Below are positions 25,275-32,908 of a DNA stretch of 64,000 nucleotides, one piece after another (position 1 is the first letter of the stretch; each line of letters starts with the position of its first letter). A model generated the notes under the pieces. That model was not told the origin of the DNA and searched no databases. It was given only the letters and a program-made list of their open reading frames with translations. Source of the DNA: Flavobacterium aquidurense (GTDB taxonomy: Bacteria; Bacteroidota; Bacteroidia; Flavobacteriales; Flavobacteriaceae); contig FNPS01000005.1 in assembly GCA_900107365.1 (NCBI GenBank), forward strand, positions 248,001 to 312,000, read 5' to 3'. Both the position numbers and the translations under genes were made by a program.

Positions 25275-26663
25275 ATGCAACTGTACAACACTTTAAGCGC
25301 AGAAGAAAGAGCCATCATGATCGATGATGCAGGTAAACAACGTCTTACGTTGTCTTTCTATGCGTACGCCAAAATTCAAGATCCCAAAAAATTTCGCGAT
25401 GATTTATTTTTAGCCTGGAATAAGCTCGATGCTTTAGGCCGAATCTATGTCGCCACCGAAGGAATAAATGCTCAAATGAGTATTCCGGAAGAAAATCTGG
25501 AAGCTTTCAGAGCAACTCTTGAAGTTTATGATTTCATGAAAGGCATACGATTGAATGAAGCTGTAGAACATGATGATCATTCCTTTTTAAAATTGACGAT
25601 TAAAGTTCGTGATAAAATCGTTGCTGACGGTTTAAACGATGAAACCTTTGATGTTACTAATATAGGCGTTCACCTTAAAGCCAAAGAATTTAACGAAATT
25701 CTGGATGATCCTAATACGATTGTGGTTGATTTTAGAAATCACTACGAAAGTGAAGTCGGCCATTTTAAAGGTGCCATCACTCCGGATGTTGAAACTTTTA
25801 GAGAAAGTTTACCCATAATCAACGAACAACTTCAAAATCATAAAGAAGATAAAAAACTGGTAATGTATTGTACTGGTGGAATTCGTTGTGAAAAAGCAAG
25901 TGCTTATTTTAAACATCAGGGCTTTAAAAATGTATATCAATTAGAAGGCGGAATCATTAATTACGCCAAACAAATTGAGGCAGAAGGTTTAGAAAGCAAA
26001 TTCATTGGAAAAAACTTTGTGTTTGATAATCGTCTTGGCGAAAGAATTACCGATGATATTATCTCACAATGTCATCAATGCGGAAAACCTTGTGACAATC
26101 ATACGAATTGCGAAAACGACGGCTGTCATTTGTTGTTTATTCAATGTGATGAATGTAAGTCAGCAATGGAAAATTGTTGTTCTACAGAATGTCTTGAAAT
26201 TATTCACATGCCTTTGGTTGATCAGGTAAGATTGAGAACCGGAAAACAAGTTGGAAATAAAGTTTTTAGAAAAGGAAAATCTGAAAATTTAAAATTCAAA
26301 CATTCGGGAGAGCTAGCTGATACTGCTTTGGCTGCATCCGAAACCCGAGGCGGAGCCGAACGGAGCGTAGCTAAACCAGCAGATATTCGTCAAAAAATCA
26401 AAGTTAAGAAGGTTCTTCTTGGAAAAGCAGAACACTATTATGTAAAAGCACAAGTAGCACAATTTACTATTGAAAATCAAGAATTGCGCCTTGGTGATAA
26501 GATCTTAATTTCCGGACCAACTACGGGTGAACAGGAATTGGTTTTGGATAAAATGATTGTCGATGGGGCAGCAACTACAACTGCTAAGATTGGTGATATC
26601 GTTACTTTTGAGGTACCATTTCGTATTCGTTTGTCGGATAAATTGTATAAAATTGTAAATTAG
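25275..26663 (+). CDS. trhO: tRNA uridine(34) hydroxylase TrhO (rhodanese family) with an added U32-type C-terminal domain
   Basis: 462 residues; the E. coli enzyme is about 350. Residues 1-115 are the acylphosphatase-like N-domain. Residues 135-235 are the rhodanese domain with active loop CTGGIRC at 199-205. Residues 266-306 are a cysteine-rich zinc-like region (CHQCGKPC, CDEC, CCSTEC). A linker (about 340-377) leads to an 84-residue domain, about half identical to the C-terminus of the neighbouring TrhP (GDKIL-SGP, PFRIRLSDKLYKIV). TrhO makes 5-hydroxyuridine at tRNA position 34 with O2. The added domain is the unusual part. Confidence 0.94.
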   Translation: MQLYNTLSAEERAIMIDDAGKQRLTLSFYAYAKIQDPKKFRDDLFLAWNKLDALGRIYVATEGINAQMSIPEENLEAFRATLEVYDFMKGIRLNEAVEHDDHSFLKLTIKVRDKIVADGLNDETFDVTNIGVHLKAKEFNEILDDPNTIVVDFRNHYESEVGHFKGAITPDVETFRESLPIINEQLQNHKEDKKLVMYCTGGIRCEKASAYFKHQGFKNVYQLEGGIINYAKQIEAEGLESKFIGKNFVFDNRLGERITDDIISQCHQCGKPCDNHTNCENDGCHLLFIQCDECKSAMENCCSTECLEIIHMPLVDQVRLRTGKQVGNKVFRKGKSENLKFKHSGELADTALAASETRGGAERSVAKPADIRQKIKVKKVLLGKAEHYYVKAQVAQFTIENQELRLGDKILISGPTTGEQELVLDKMIVDGAATTTAKIGDIVTFEVPFRIRLSDKLYKIVN

Positions 26664-26686
26664 CTGAAATTTTAAGCTAATTTACA

Positions 26687-27120
26687 ATGTCGCATTCTTT
26701 TACCAAATTACGGATTCATGCAATTTGGGCAACCAAAAACCGTCTTGAATTAATCGATGATTCTATTGAGAAAAAATTGTATGATTATATTCGGGACGGA
26801 CTAATTGAATTAGGCTGTCCAGTAAGAATTATAAATGGAATGCCTGATCATGTGCATGTTTTATTTTTACAAAATCCACAAAAACTATTTCATATCTCTT
26901 AAAGCAAATAAAGGGGAGTTCTTCTCATTTTATAAATAGTGGAGAGCTAATCCTTGAAAAATTTGCGTGGCAAACTGGCTATGCGGCTTTTTCAGTCAGC
27001 GAGTCTCAGCTGGATGTTGTTCACAATTATATAAAAAATCAAAAGCAACATCATCTTAAGAAAAATGGGCAAGATGAATTTGACGAATTTGTAAAATTAC
27101 ACGGGTTGGGAAATAGATGA
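26687..27120 (+). pseudogene. REP-associated tyrosine transposase (IS200-like, RAYT), frameshifted
   Basis: The first 71 residues carry the HUH motif DHVHVLF and read to a stop at 26902. Adding one base to the A5 run at 26880-26884 lets the frame continue to the TGA at 27120. The joined protein of about 144 residues has IKGSSSHFIN, a W-Q-TGY-AF core and the catalytic-tyrosine segment VVHNYIKNQKQHH. It is a full-length RAYT interrupted by a single -1 shift. This may be a real inactivating change, a slippery-run frameshift or a sequencing error. Its REP array lies directly downstream. Confidence 0.88.
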
Positions 27121-27142
27121 TTCTTTAGCTCAATATTGCGTT

Positions 27143-27728
27143 CCCAAGGTTTAAACCTCGGGGACAATGTGAATAAAAGCTCCCGACAATAAACGTCAAC
27201 ATGGTGAGGAAAAACTCATGACAATTAATACGTTCCCAAGGTTGAAACCTCGGGCTATGTTGAAATTCGTTATAGATATAATACCACAATATCCTAGCCA
27301 GCGGTTTGATCCTTAAATGTCAAACTAAAGTTTCTAATAAATATAGATTCCCTAGGTCGACCTCTGACTAAAATTGAAAATTGATTATAAATCATTGCTG
27401 AAAACATAGCCCGAGGTTTTAACCTTGGGGACAATGTGAAGAAAAGCTTGCGACAAATAATACGTTCCCCAGGTTGAAATTTCGGCTATATTGAAATTCG
27501 TTATACCTAGAATACCACAACCTTAGCCAATGGTTTCAACTTTTGTAATATTTGGGGATATAGAACAAAAGCCTCCGATAAAAAATACCCTCCCAATTTT
27601 AAACCTTGGCCTAAAATTGAAAAAGATTTATAAGCATTGCTAAAAGCATAGCCCGAGGTTTCAACCTTGGGGGCAATGTGAAGAGAAACTCGCTACAAAT
27701 AATACATCCCCAAGGTTGAAACCTCGGG
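27143..27728. repeat. REP array (CCCAAGGTTGAAACCTCGGG family) next to the transposase
   Basis: Seven imperfect palindromes of the CCCAAGGTT-n-AACCTCGGG type at about 27143, 27235, 27410, 27467, 27591, 27652 and 27709, in alternating orientation. They are linked by shared flanks (GGACAATGTGAA, AAAACATAGC, GCTATATTGAAA). The array fills the gap between the transposase pseudogene and trhP, and its last unit ends 39 nt before the trhP ATG. Confidence 0.9.
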
Positions 27729-27766
27729 CTATATTGAAAATTTTTATAAATACAATACCAATTAAA

Positions 27767-29005
27767 ATGACATTGAATAAAATTGAACTCATGGCTCCTG
27801 CAGGGAACTTTGAGTCACTTCAGGCAGCGCTTGATAATGGCGCAGATTCAATCTACTTTGGCGTAGAACAACTCAATATGCGTGCTCGCTCAACAGTAAA
27901 TTTCACAATGGATGATTTGACAGAAATTGCGAATCGCTGTCAAGCCAAAAATGTTAGAAGTTATTTAACGCTGAACACAATAATTTACGATCATGATTTA
28001 TCTCTTGTAAAAACACTATTGAACAAAGCCAAAGAAGCCAATATTACTGCGGTGATTGCTTCTGACCAAGCTGTAATTGCTATAGCTAGAAGTATTTCTA
28101 TGGAAGTTCATATTTCGACGCAATTGAATGTGACCAATATCGAAACCATAAAATTCTATAGTTTATTTGCCGATACTATGGTTTTAAGCCGGGAATTGAG
28201 CTTACGCCAAGTAAAGAAAATTACCGATCAAATTGAGAAAGAACAAATAAAAGGACCGAATGGGAATTTGGTTGAAATTGAAATTTTCGGTCACGGTGCA
28301 TTATGCATGGCAGTTTCCGGAAAATGTTATTTGAGTCTGCATTCGCATAATTCCTCAGCCAATCGTGGCGCCTGCAAACAAAACTGTCGAAAAAAATATA
28401 CCGTTATCGATCAGGAAACGGGTTTTGAAATAGAATTGGACAACGAATACATGATGTCGCCTAAAGATTTATGTACGTTAGATTTTCTCGATCAGGTAAT
28501 TGATTCCGGAATTCAGGTTTTAAAAATTGAAGGTCGTGGTCGTGCTCCCGAATATGTGGCAACGGTAATCAAAACGTATAGAGAAGCAATTAATGCTTAT
28601 TATGATAAAACGTTCACCGAAGAAAAAGTTGAGGTTTGGATGGAAGCTTTGAATACCGTTTACAATCGTGGTTTTTGGTCAGGTTATTATCTGGGGCAAG
28701 AATTAGGAGAATGGAGTGACAGTCCGGGATCTGCAGCAACTCAAAAAAAAGTTTATGTGGGGAAAGGAACTCATTATTTCCCAAAAGCAGAAGTAGGGCA
28801 ATTCAAAATTGAAGCTTATGACATTAAAGTTGGAGATAAAATTTTGGTAACTGGTCCAAGTACAGGAGCTCAGGAACTAATTATTGATGAAATGTTTGTG
28901 AATGATTTAGTTTCTGAAAAAGCCACAAAAGGTGACGATTGTACTTTTAAATTGCCATTCCGAATCAGAATGTCTGATAAATTATATAAAATTGTAGAAG
29001 CATAA
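27767..29005 (+). CDS. trhP: U32-family tRNA hydroxylation protein TrhP (YegQ-like)
   Basis: 412 residues from ATG 27767; earlier in-frame starts fall inside the REP array. A TIM-barrel start (IELMAPAGNFESLQAALDNGADSIYFGV) is followed by the U32 signature region with cysteines at 180, 187, 203, 207 and 236. That spacing suits a [4Fe-4S] site as in the relatives UbiU/UbiV. The C-terminal domain (about 328-412) matches the added domain of TrhO. TrhP makes 5-hydroxyuridine at tRNA U34 with prephenate. The stop codon overlaps the start of a ferredoxin gene by 1 nt. Confidence 0.93.
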   Translation: MTLNKIELMAPAGNFESLQAALDNGADSIYFGVEQLNMRARSTVNFTMDDLTEIANRCQAKNVRSYLTLNTIIYDHDLSLVKTLLNKAKEANITAVIASDQAVIAIARSISMEVHISTQLNVTNIETIKFYSLFADTMVLSRELSLRQVKKITDQIEKEQIKGPNGNLVEIEIFGHGALCMAVSGKCYLSLHSHNSSANRGACKQNCRKKYTVIDQETGFEIELDNEYMMSPKDLCTLDFLDQVIDSGIQVLKIEGRGRAPEYVATVIKTYREAINAYYDKTFTEEKVEVWMEALNTVYNRGFWSGYYLGQELGEWSDSPGSAATQKKVYVGKGTHYFPKAEVGQFKIEAYDIKVGDKILVTGPSTGAQELIIDEMFVNDLVSEKATKGDDCTFKLPFRIRMSDKLYKIVEA

Positions 29006-29235
29006 TGGTTATTATAACATTGCAAAGAGATAAATGTATTGGGTGTAATTACTGTGTCGAAATGGATCCGATACATTTTCAAATGTCAAAAAAAGACGGT
29101 AAATCGGTTTTACTTCATTCGAATAATGCAAAAGGGTTTTTTACTTTGAAATCTCCCAATCATACCATTGTTGAAAGTTGTGAATTGGCGGCGAAAGCTT
29201 GTCCTGTTAAGATTATTACGGTTAAGGAAACTTAG
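29005..29235 (+). CDS. Single-cluster 4Fe-4S ferredoxin
   Basis: 76 residues with cysteines C11, C14 and C17 (DKCIGCNYC) and C66 followed by Pro (ACPVK), the ligand set of one [4Fe-4S] cluster. Cys59 may form a disulfide, as in mono-cluster ferredoxins. The ATG overlaps the trhP stop (TAATG), so the two are almost certainly translated together. Electron supply to TrhP, or to its iron-sulfur cluster, is the natural inference; it has not been shown from sequence. Confidence 0.92.
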   Translation: MVIITLQRDKCIGCNYCVEMDPIHFQMSKKDGKSVLLHSNNAKGFFTLKSPNHTIVESCELAAKACPVKIITVKET

Positions 29236-29253
29236 GTTTTGTTTAGATTTAAA

Positions 29254-29296
29254 ATTAAACGTCCTATTTTGTCTTTAAACAAATAGGACGTTTAAT
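29254..29296. terminator. Bidirectional terminator between ferredoxin and a lipoprotein gene
   Basis: 16-bp perfect stem ATTAAACGTCCTATTT with an 11-nt loop, A- and T-rich on both sides. It sits between convergent genes. Confidence 0.85.
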
Positions 29297-29297
29297 A

Positions 29298-30035
29298 TTA
29301 TTCTTCTGAAACCTCAAATTCATCAAAATCTTCAATTTCAGATAATTTAATCAATTTGCTTTGGCTGATTTTACTTTCAGTTTTCTTAAAAACTTCATCT
29401 CCTTCATAATCATCATTTATATTTTCGTTTAGAATCTTCTTTCTAGTTAAGAAGTTTATGCTTGTTTCTGATAAAACTGTCGGGCCATGATTACTGCTTG
29501 CATCGTATCCAATAAGTTCGAGATCGTTATTTTGATATCTAAAGGTATATGACCAATATCCATATCTTCCGTGACCATAACTGATAACTAATTTTCCTTT
29601 TATTATTTCAATATATAGTTCTGGAGCAAAATATACTCCACCATCTTCATTTTCAGAAGAAAAACATTCGTAATTTTTAACCACTAATTCATAACCGTCA
29701 TTTTTGTTTAGTAGAACAAGAATACCTCTTCGGTTACGGTTTAACCTGCCACGATATTCATCTTTTATAATTTTGTTTTTATCAGTTTTCTTAATAATAA
29801 AAACACAATCTTCTAAATTATCTTTATTCAGATCGCCATATATAGTGTCGAAAATAGCATAACCATGAGGTAGAAAATCTTCAGGTTTTTTTCTTTTTGG
29901 AGTTTTTGAGAATTCTTTACCTGTATTAAAAACTTCTTGAATTTTTACAGGCTCTTTTTTTTGGCTTTTGTCGTTACAACTAATACTTATTGAAAGTGTG
30001 AAAATTGCTGCTAAAAAAAATAAATACTTATTCAT
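29298..30035 (-). CDS. Lipoprotein of unknown function with a calcium-loop-like segment
   Basis: 245 residues. A lipoprotein signal ends in SISC at about 17-20. A DLNKDNLEDCVF segment near residue 70 resembles FG-GAP/EF-like metal loops. The rest is not recognised. It lies 36 nt from the next gene on the same strand, which carries a similar loop and a signal peptide, so the two may be paralogues working at the cell surface. No function is proposed. Confidence 0.75.
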   Translation of the reverse strand: MNKYLFFLAAIFTLSISISCNDKSQKKEPVKIQEVFNTGKEFSKTPKRKKPEDFLPHGYAIFDTIYGDLNKDNLEDCVFIIKKTDKNKIIKDEYRGRLNRNRRGILVLLNKNDGYELVVKNYECFSSENEDGGVYFAPELYIEIIKGKLVISYGHGRYGYWSYTFRYQNNDLELIGYDASSNHGPTVLSETSINFLTRKKILNENINDDYEGDEVFKKTESKISQSKLIKLSEIEDFDEFEVSEE

Positions 30036-30071
30036 ATCATTTAAAGGCTTAAATTTTGTTGCGTTTTGATT

Positions 30072-30776
30072 TTATTGTTTAGTTATAGCCTTGGACTTCA
30101 ATTTCCATTTTTTGTTTTTTCCTACGTATTCATAATTAATTATATGCTTTCCTGTTCGATCCTGAAAATGTTTCTTCAATGGTGTTAAGGTCAAATCTTC
30201 ATTTAATTTGTAGCTACTTTCTTCAGATATCCCAAAAGCACTTCCATAAAGTTCTGTATTTATAGTATTAGTTTTTTTGTCAAATTCAGGTCTCGACCAA
30301 ATATCTGTTTTTTCTACTGTATTATAAAGTCGAACGAGCTTATGCTTTATTTGATCATTGATAAAAATAATTGTCCATTCATTCCCATTTACATTAGAAT
30401 AAACCCAACATAAAAGATCTTCGTCTCCATCATTGTCAAAGTCCACTATTTTAAAATTTGAATAAAGCTGATCATTATGAAAGTGCCAAAGAAAAGGCTG
30501 ATAATCCAAGTTTTCCTGAAATTGAAATTCTTCGTTTTTAAATTGATAAAGTGACACCAATGAATCATTTTGTAAACGGAAAGAGTATTTAAGTGGACTT
30601 TTTCCTTTTAATTCAAAAGCACATTCAGGTTTTTCTTTAGTAAAATCAATATCATCTACACTTGCTGAAGCAGGAGGAAAATTGATTTTAAAAGAAAGAA
30701 GTCTTATAGAATCAATTTGGGTTTGTGAAAAAGAAAAGTTGAGAATTAAAAAGAAAGGTATGCAATAGAACTTCAT
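30072..30776 (-). CDS. Secreted protein of unknown function with FG-GAP-like loop
   Basis: 234 residues with a signal peptide (about 1-17, FSFS-Q). DFDNDGDEDLLCWVY near residue 110 is a typical Asp-rich calcium loop of FG-GAP/VCBS proteins. No enzyme motif is seen. It probably forms a unit with the downstream lipoprotein gene. Its start at 30776 faces ricT across a 312-nt gap. Confidence 0.75.
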   Translation of the reverse strand: MKFYCIPFFLILNFSFSQTQIDSIRLLSFKINFPPASASVDDIDFTKEKPECAFELKGKSPLKYSFRLQNDSLVSLYQFKNEEFQFQENLDYQPFLWHFHNDQLYSNFKIVDFDNDGDEDLLCWVYSNVNGNEWTIIFINDQIKHKLVRLYNTVEKTDIWSRPEFDKKTNTINTELYGSAFGISEESSYKLNEDLTLTPLKKHFQDRTGKHIINYEYVGKNKKWKLKSKAITKQ

Positions 30777-31088
30777 TCGGTTTTGAATTTAACTACAAAT
30801 ATAATAACATGTAAGTAAAGTTTTATATTTTTGAAATAATAAAGAAATATCTAAATGGATTTTGAAACAATTTAGGTGTAAAATAAAATAATTTATTTTT
30901 ATCCCGTCAAGAAATTAATTGCAATGCTTGTTACATAAAAAAGCCTATTTTGCAATATGTGAAATAGGTTTTTTTATTTAACAAGCATTTAGTTTTAATG
31001 CATAAAAAGCAAACTAAAAAAAATACTATCTTTACCGATTAAACGTTTATGAACTTAAGTTGCTTTTTGCAACACTACATATATAATT
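30777..31088. other. 312-nt divergent spacer containing a long hairpin
   Basis: AT-rich gap between divergent genes. It holds the hairpin at 30923-30989. Near ricT it has TATCTTTA (31026), close to a -7 element. No ORF or RNA gene was recognised. Confidence 0.7.
30923..30989. repeat. Near-perfect 29-bp stem-loop
   Basis: Arms 30923-30951 and 30961-30989 pair with about three mismatches, including GU-compatible ones, around a 9-nt loop. The outer 11 bp (AATGCTTGTTA/TAACAAGCATT) are perfect. It lies between divergent genes, so it is not an ordinary end-of-operon terminator. Confidence 0.85.
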
Positions 31089-32432
31089 ATGGCATGTACA
31101 AGTTGTTCAACCTCAGATGGTGGCGCACCAAAGGGTTGTAAAAATAATGGGACTTGCGGCACCGATAGCTGCAATAAATTGACGGTTTTTGATTGGCTTT
31201 CGAACATGAGCCCGTCTAATGGAGAGGCAATTTTTGATTGTGTTGAGGTTCGTTTTAAAAACGGCCGCAAAGAATTTTTTAGAAATTCAGAGAAATTAAC
31301 TTTAAGTATTGGTGATATTGTAGCAACTGTTGCATCGCCAGGACATGATATTGGAATTGTGACTTTGACAGGCGAATTGGTAAAAATTCAAATGAAGAAG
31401 AAAGGGGTTAACCACGAAAGCAATGAAATTCCAAAAATTTATAGAAAAGCATCTCAAAAAGACATCGATATTTGGTCTGTAGCGCGTGATCGCGAGGAAC
31501 CAATGAAAGTTCGTGCACGTGAATTGGCGATTCAACACAAATTGGAAATGAAAATTTCTGATATTGAATTTCAGGGAGACGGCTCAAAAGCGACGTTTTA
31601 TTATACTGCAAATGACAGAGTCGATTTTAGACTTTTGATTAAAGATTTTGCTAAAGAATTTAGTACAAGAGTTGAAATGAAGCAAGTGGGTTTCCGTCAG
31701 GAGGCAGCACGTTTAGGTGGAATTGGTTCTTGCGGACGTGAACTTTGCTGTTCGACCTGGTTGACAGATTTTAGAAGTGTCAACACATCAGCAGCACGTT
31801 ACCAACAACTTTCCCTTAATCCTCAAAAATTAGCCGGACAATGCGGAAAATTGAAATGTTGTCTAAACTATGAGTTGGACACGTACATGGATGCGCTCAA
31901 AGATTTCCCCGATTATGATACTAAATTAGTAACTGAAAAAGGAGATGCAATCTGTCAAAAACAAGATATTTTTAAAGGTTTAATGTGGTTTGCTTACACT
32001 AATAATTTTGCAAACTGGCATGTTTTGAAAATTGATCAGGTAAAAGAGATTATTGCCGAAAACAAGCTGAAAAATAAAGTTTCATCTTTAGAAGATTTCG
32101 CAATTGAAATTACTTCAGAGCCTGAAAAAGATTTCAATAATGCAATGGGTCAGGAGAGTTTAACTCGTTTTGATCAGCCAAAGAAAAAGAAAAAACCAAA
32201 TCGCAAACGCAAACCAAATGCTGAAGGCGCTGTTGTAGCTGCTCCGGCACCAAACAAACCTCAACAAGGAAATAATAATAACAATAATAAACCAGCTGGC
32301 GGTAATCCGAATAAATCAAATAAACCGCACAATAAGCCTAATAATTCGAATAAGCCAAATAATTCGAACGACAATAAGCCAGCTGAGCCAAGAAAACCTA
32401 TAATTATTACTAAAAATGAGAATAAAAAATAG
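31089..32432 (+). CDS. ricT: PSP1-domain protein, RicT (YaaT)-like
   Basis: 447 residues. The N-terminus is Cys-rich (CTSCSTSDGG, CKNNGTCGTDSC). The PSP1 core has RLGGIGSCGRELCCSTW and LAGQCGKLKCCLNYE, cysteine motifs of the RicT family, which in Bacillus forms an Fe-S complex affecting RNA turnover and development. From about residue 372 the tail is low-complexity Asn/Lys/Pro (GNNNNNNKPAGG, NKPNNSNKPNNSN). In flavobacteria the gene precedes gldH. The gldH start lies inside this gene, 17 nt before its stop. Confidence 0.92.
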   Translation: MACTSCSTSDGGAPKGCKNNGTCGTDSCNKLTVFDWLSNMSPSNGEAIFDCVEVRFKNGRKEFFRNSEKLTLSIGDIVATVASPGHDIGIVTLTGELVKIQMKKKGVNHESNEIPKIYRKASQKDIDIWSVARDREEPMKVRARELAIQHKLEMKISDIEFQGDGSKATFYYTANDRVDFRLLIKDFAKEFSTRVEMKQVGFRQEAARLGGIGSCGRELCCSTWLTDFRSVNTSAARYQQLSLNPQKLAGQCGKLKCCLNYELDTYMDALKDFPDYDTKLVTEKGDAICQKQDIFKGLMWFAYTNNFANWHVLKIDQVKEIIAENKLKNKVSSLEDFAIEITSEPEKDFNNAMGQESLTRFDQPKKKKKPNRKRKPNAEGAVVAAPAPNKPQQGNNNNNNKPAGGNPNKSNKPHNKPNNSNKPNNSNDNKPAEPRKPIIITKNENKK

Positions 32433-32895
32433 CGGAATTCTTCTTTTGGCAGCAATTCTTCTTTTTTCTTGCGATAAGAAAAGAGTGTTTGATGAGTACA
32501 AATCTGTTGGAAGTGCATGGAATAAAGACAGTATTGTAACTTTTGATTTGCCCGTTTTAGATTCCACCAAAAAATACAATTTATTTGTAAATTTGAGAGA
32601 CAATAACAATTATCCATTCAATAATTTGTTTTTAATTGTAGCTCTTGAAATGCCAAATGGTTTCACAAAAGTAGATACGTTAGAATATCAAATGGCAAAT
32701 CCGGACGGAACGTTGTTAGGAAATGGTTTTACAGATATTAAAGAGAGTAAACTGTTTTACAAAGAAGACGTTAAGTTTAGAGGAAAATACAAGGTGCATA
32801 TCAAACAAGCTGTTAGAGAATCTGGAAAAATACCAGGTGTTCAGGAGTTAGATGGTGTTACAGATGTAGGTTTTAGAATAGAACAAAAAGAATAG
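32416..32895 (+). CDS. gldH: Gliding-motility lipoprotein GldH
   Basis: 159 residues with a lipoprotein signal ending in LLFSC (about 15-19). The sequence matches the GldH family: FDEYKSVGSAWNKDSIVTFDLPV and a beta-sandwich body of the usual length. GldH is needed for gliding of Flavobacterium johnsoniae and is linked to the type IX secretion/gliding machinery. The ATG overlaps the end of ricT by 17 nt, and PBP1A follows after 13 nt, so the three are probably one transcript. Confidence 0.94.
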   Translation: MRIKNSGILLLAAILLFSCDKKRVFDEYKSVGSAWNKDSIVTFDLPVLDSTKKYNLFVNLRDNNNYPFNNLFLIVALEMPNGFTKVDTLEYQMANPDGTLLGNGFTDIKESKLFYKEDVKFRGKYKVHIKQAVRESGKIPGVQELDGVTDVGFRIEQKE

Positions 32896-32908
32896 AAAAT
32901 AGTTATTT

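Noticed and set aside
27121..27766. CRISPR array or small coding gene between the transposase and trhP
   Set aside because: Palindromes alternate in orientation with uneven spacing, which is typical of REP arrays, and no good reading frame is present.
32261..32609. Long minus-strand frames within ricT and gldH
   Set aside because: They mirror the Asn/Lys-rich tail of RicT and have no family match or promoter.
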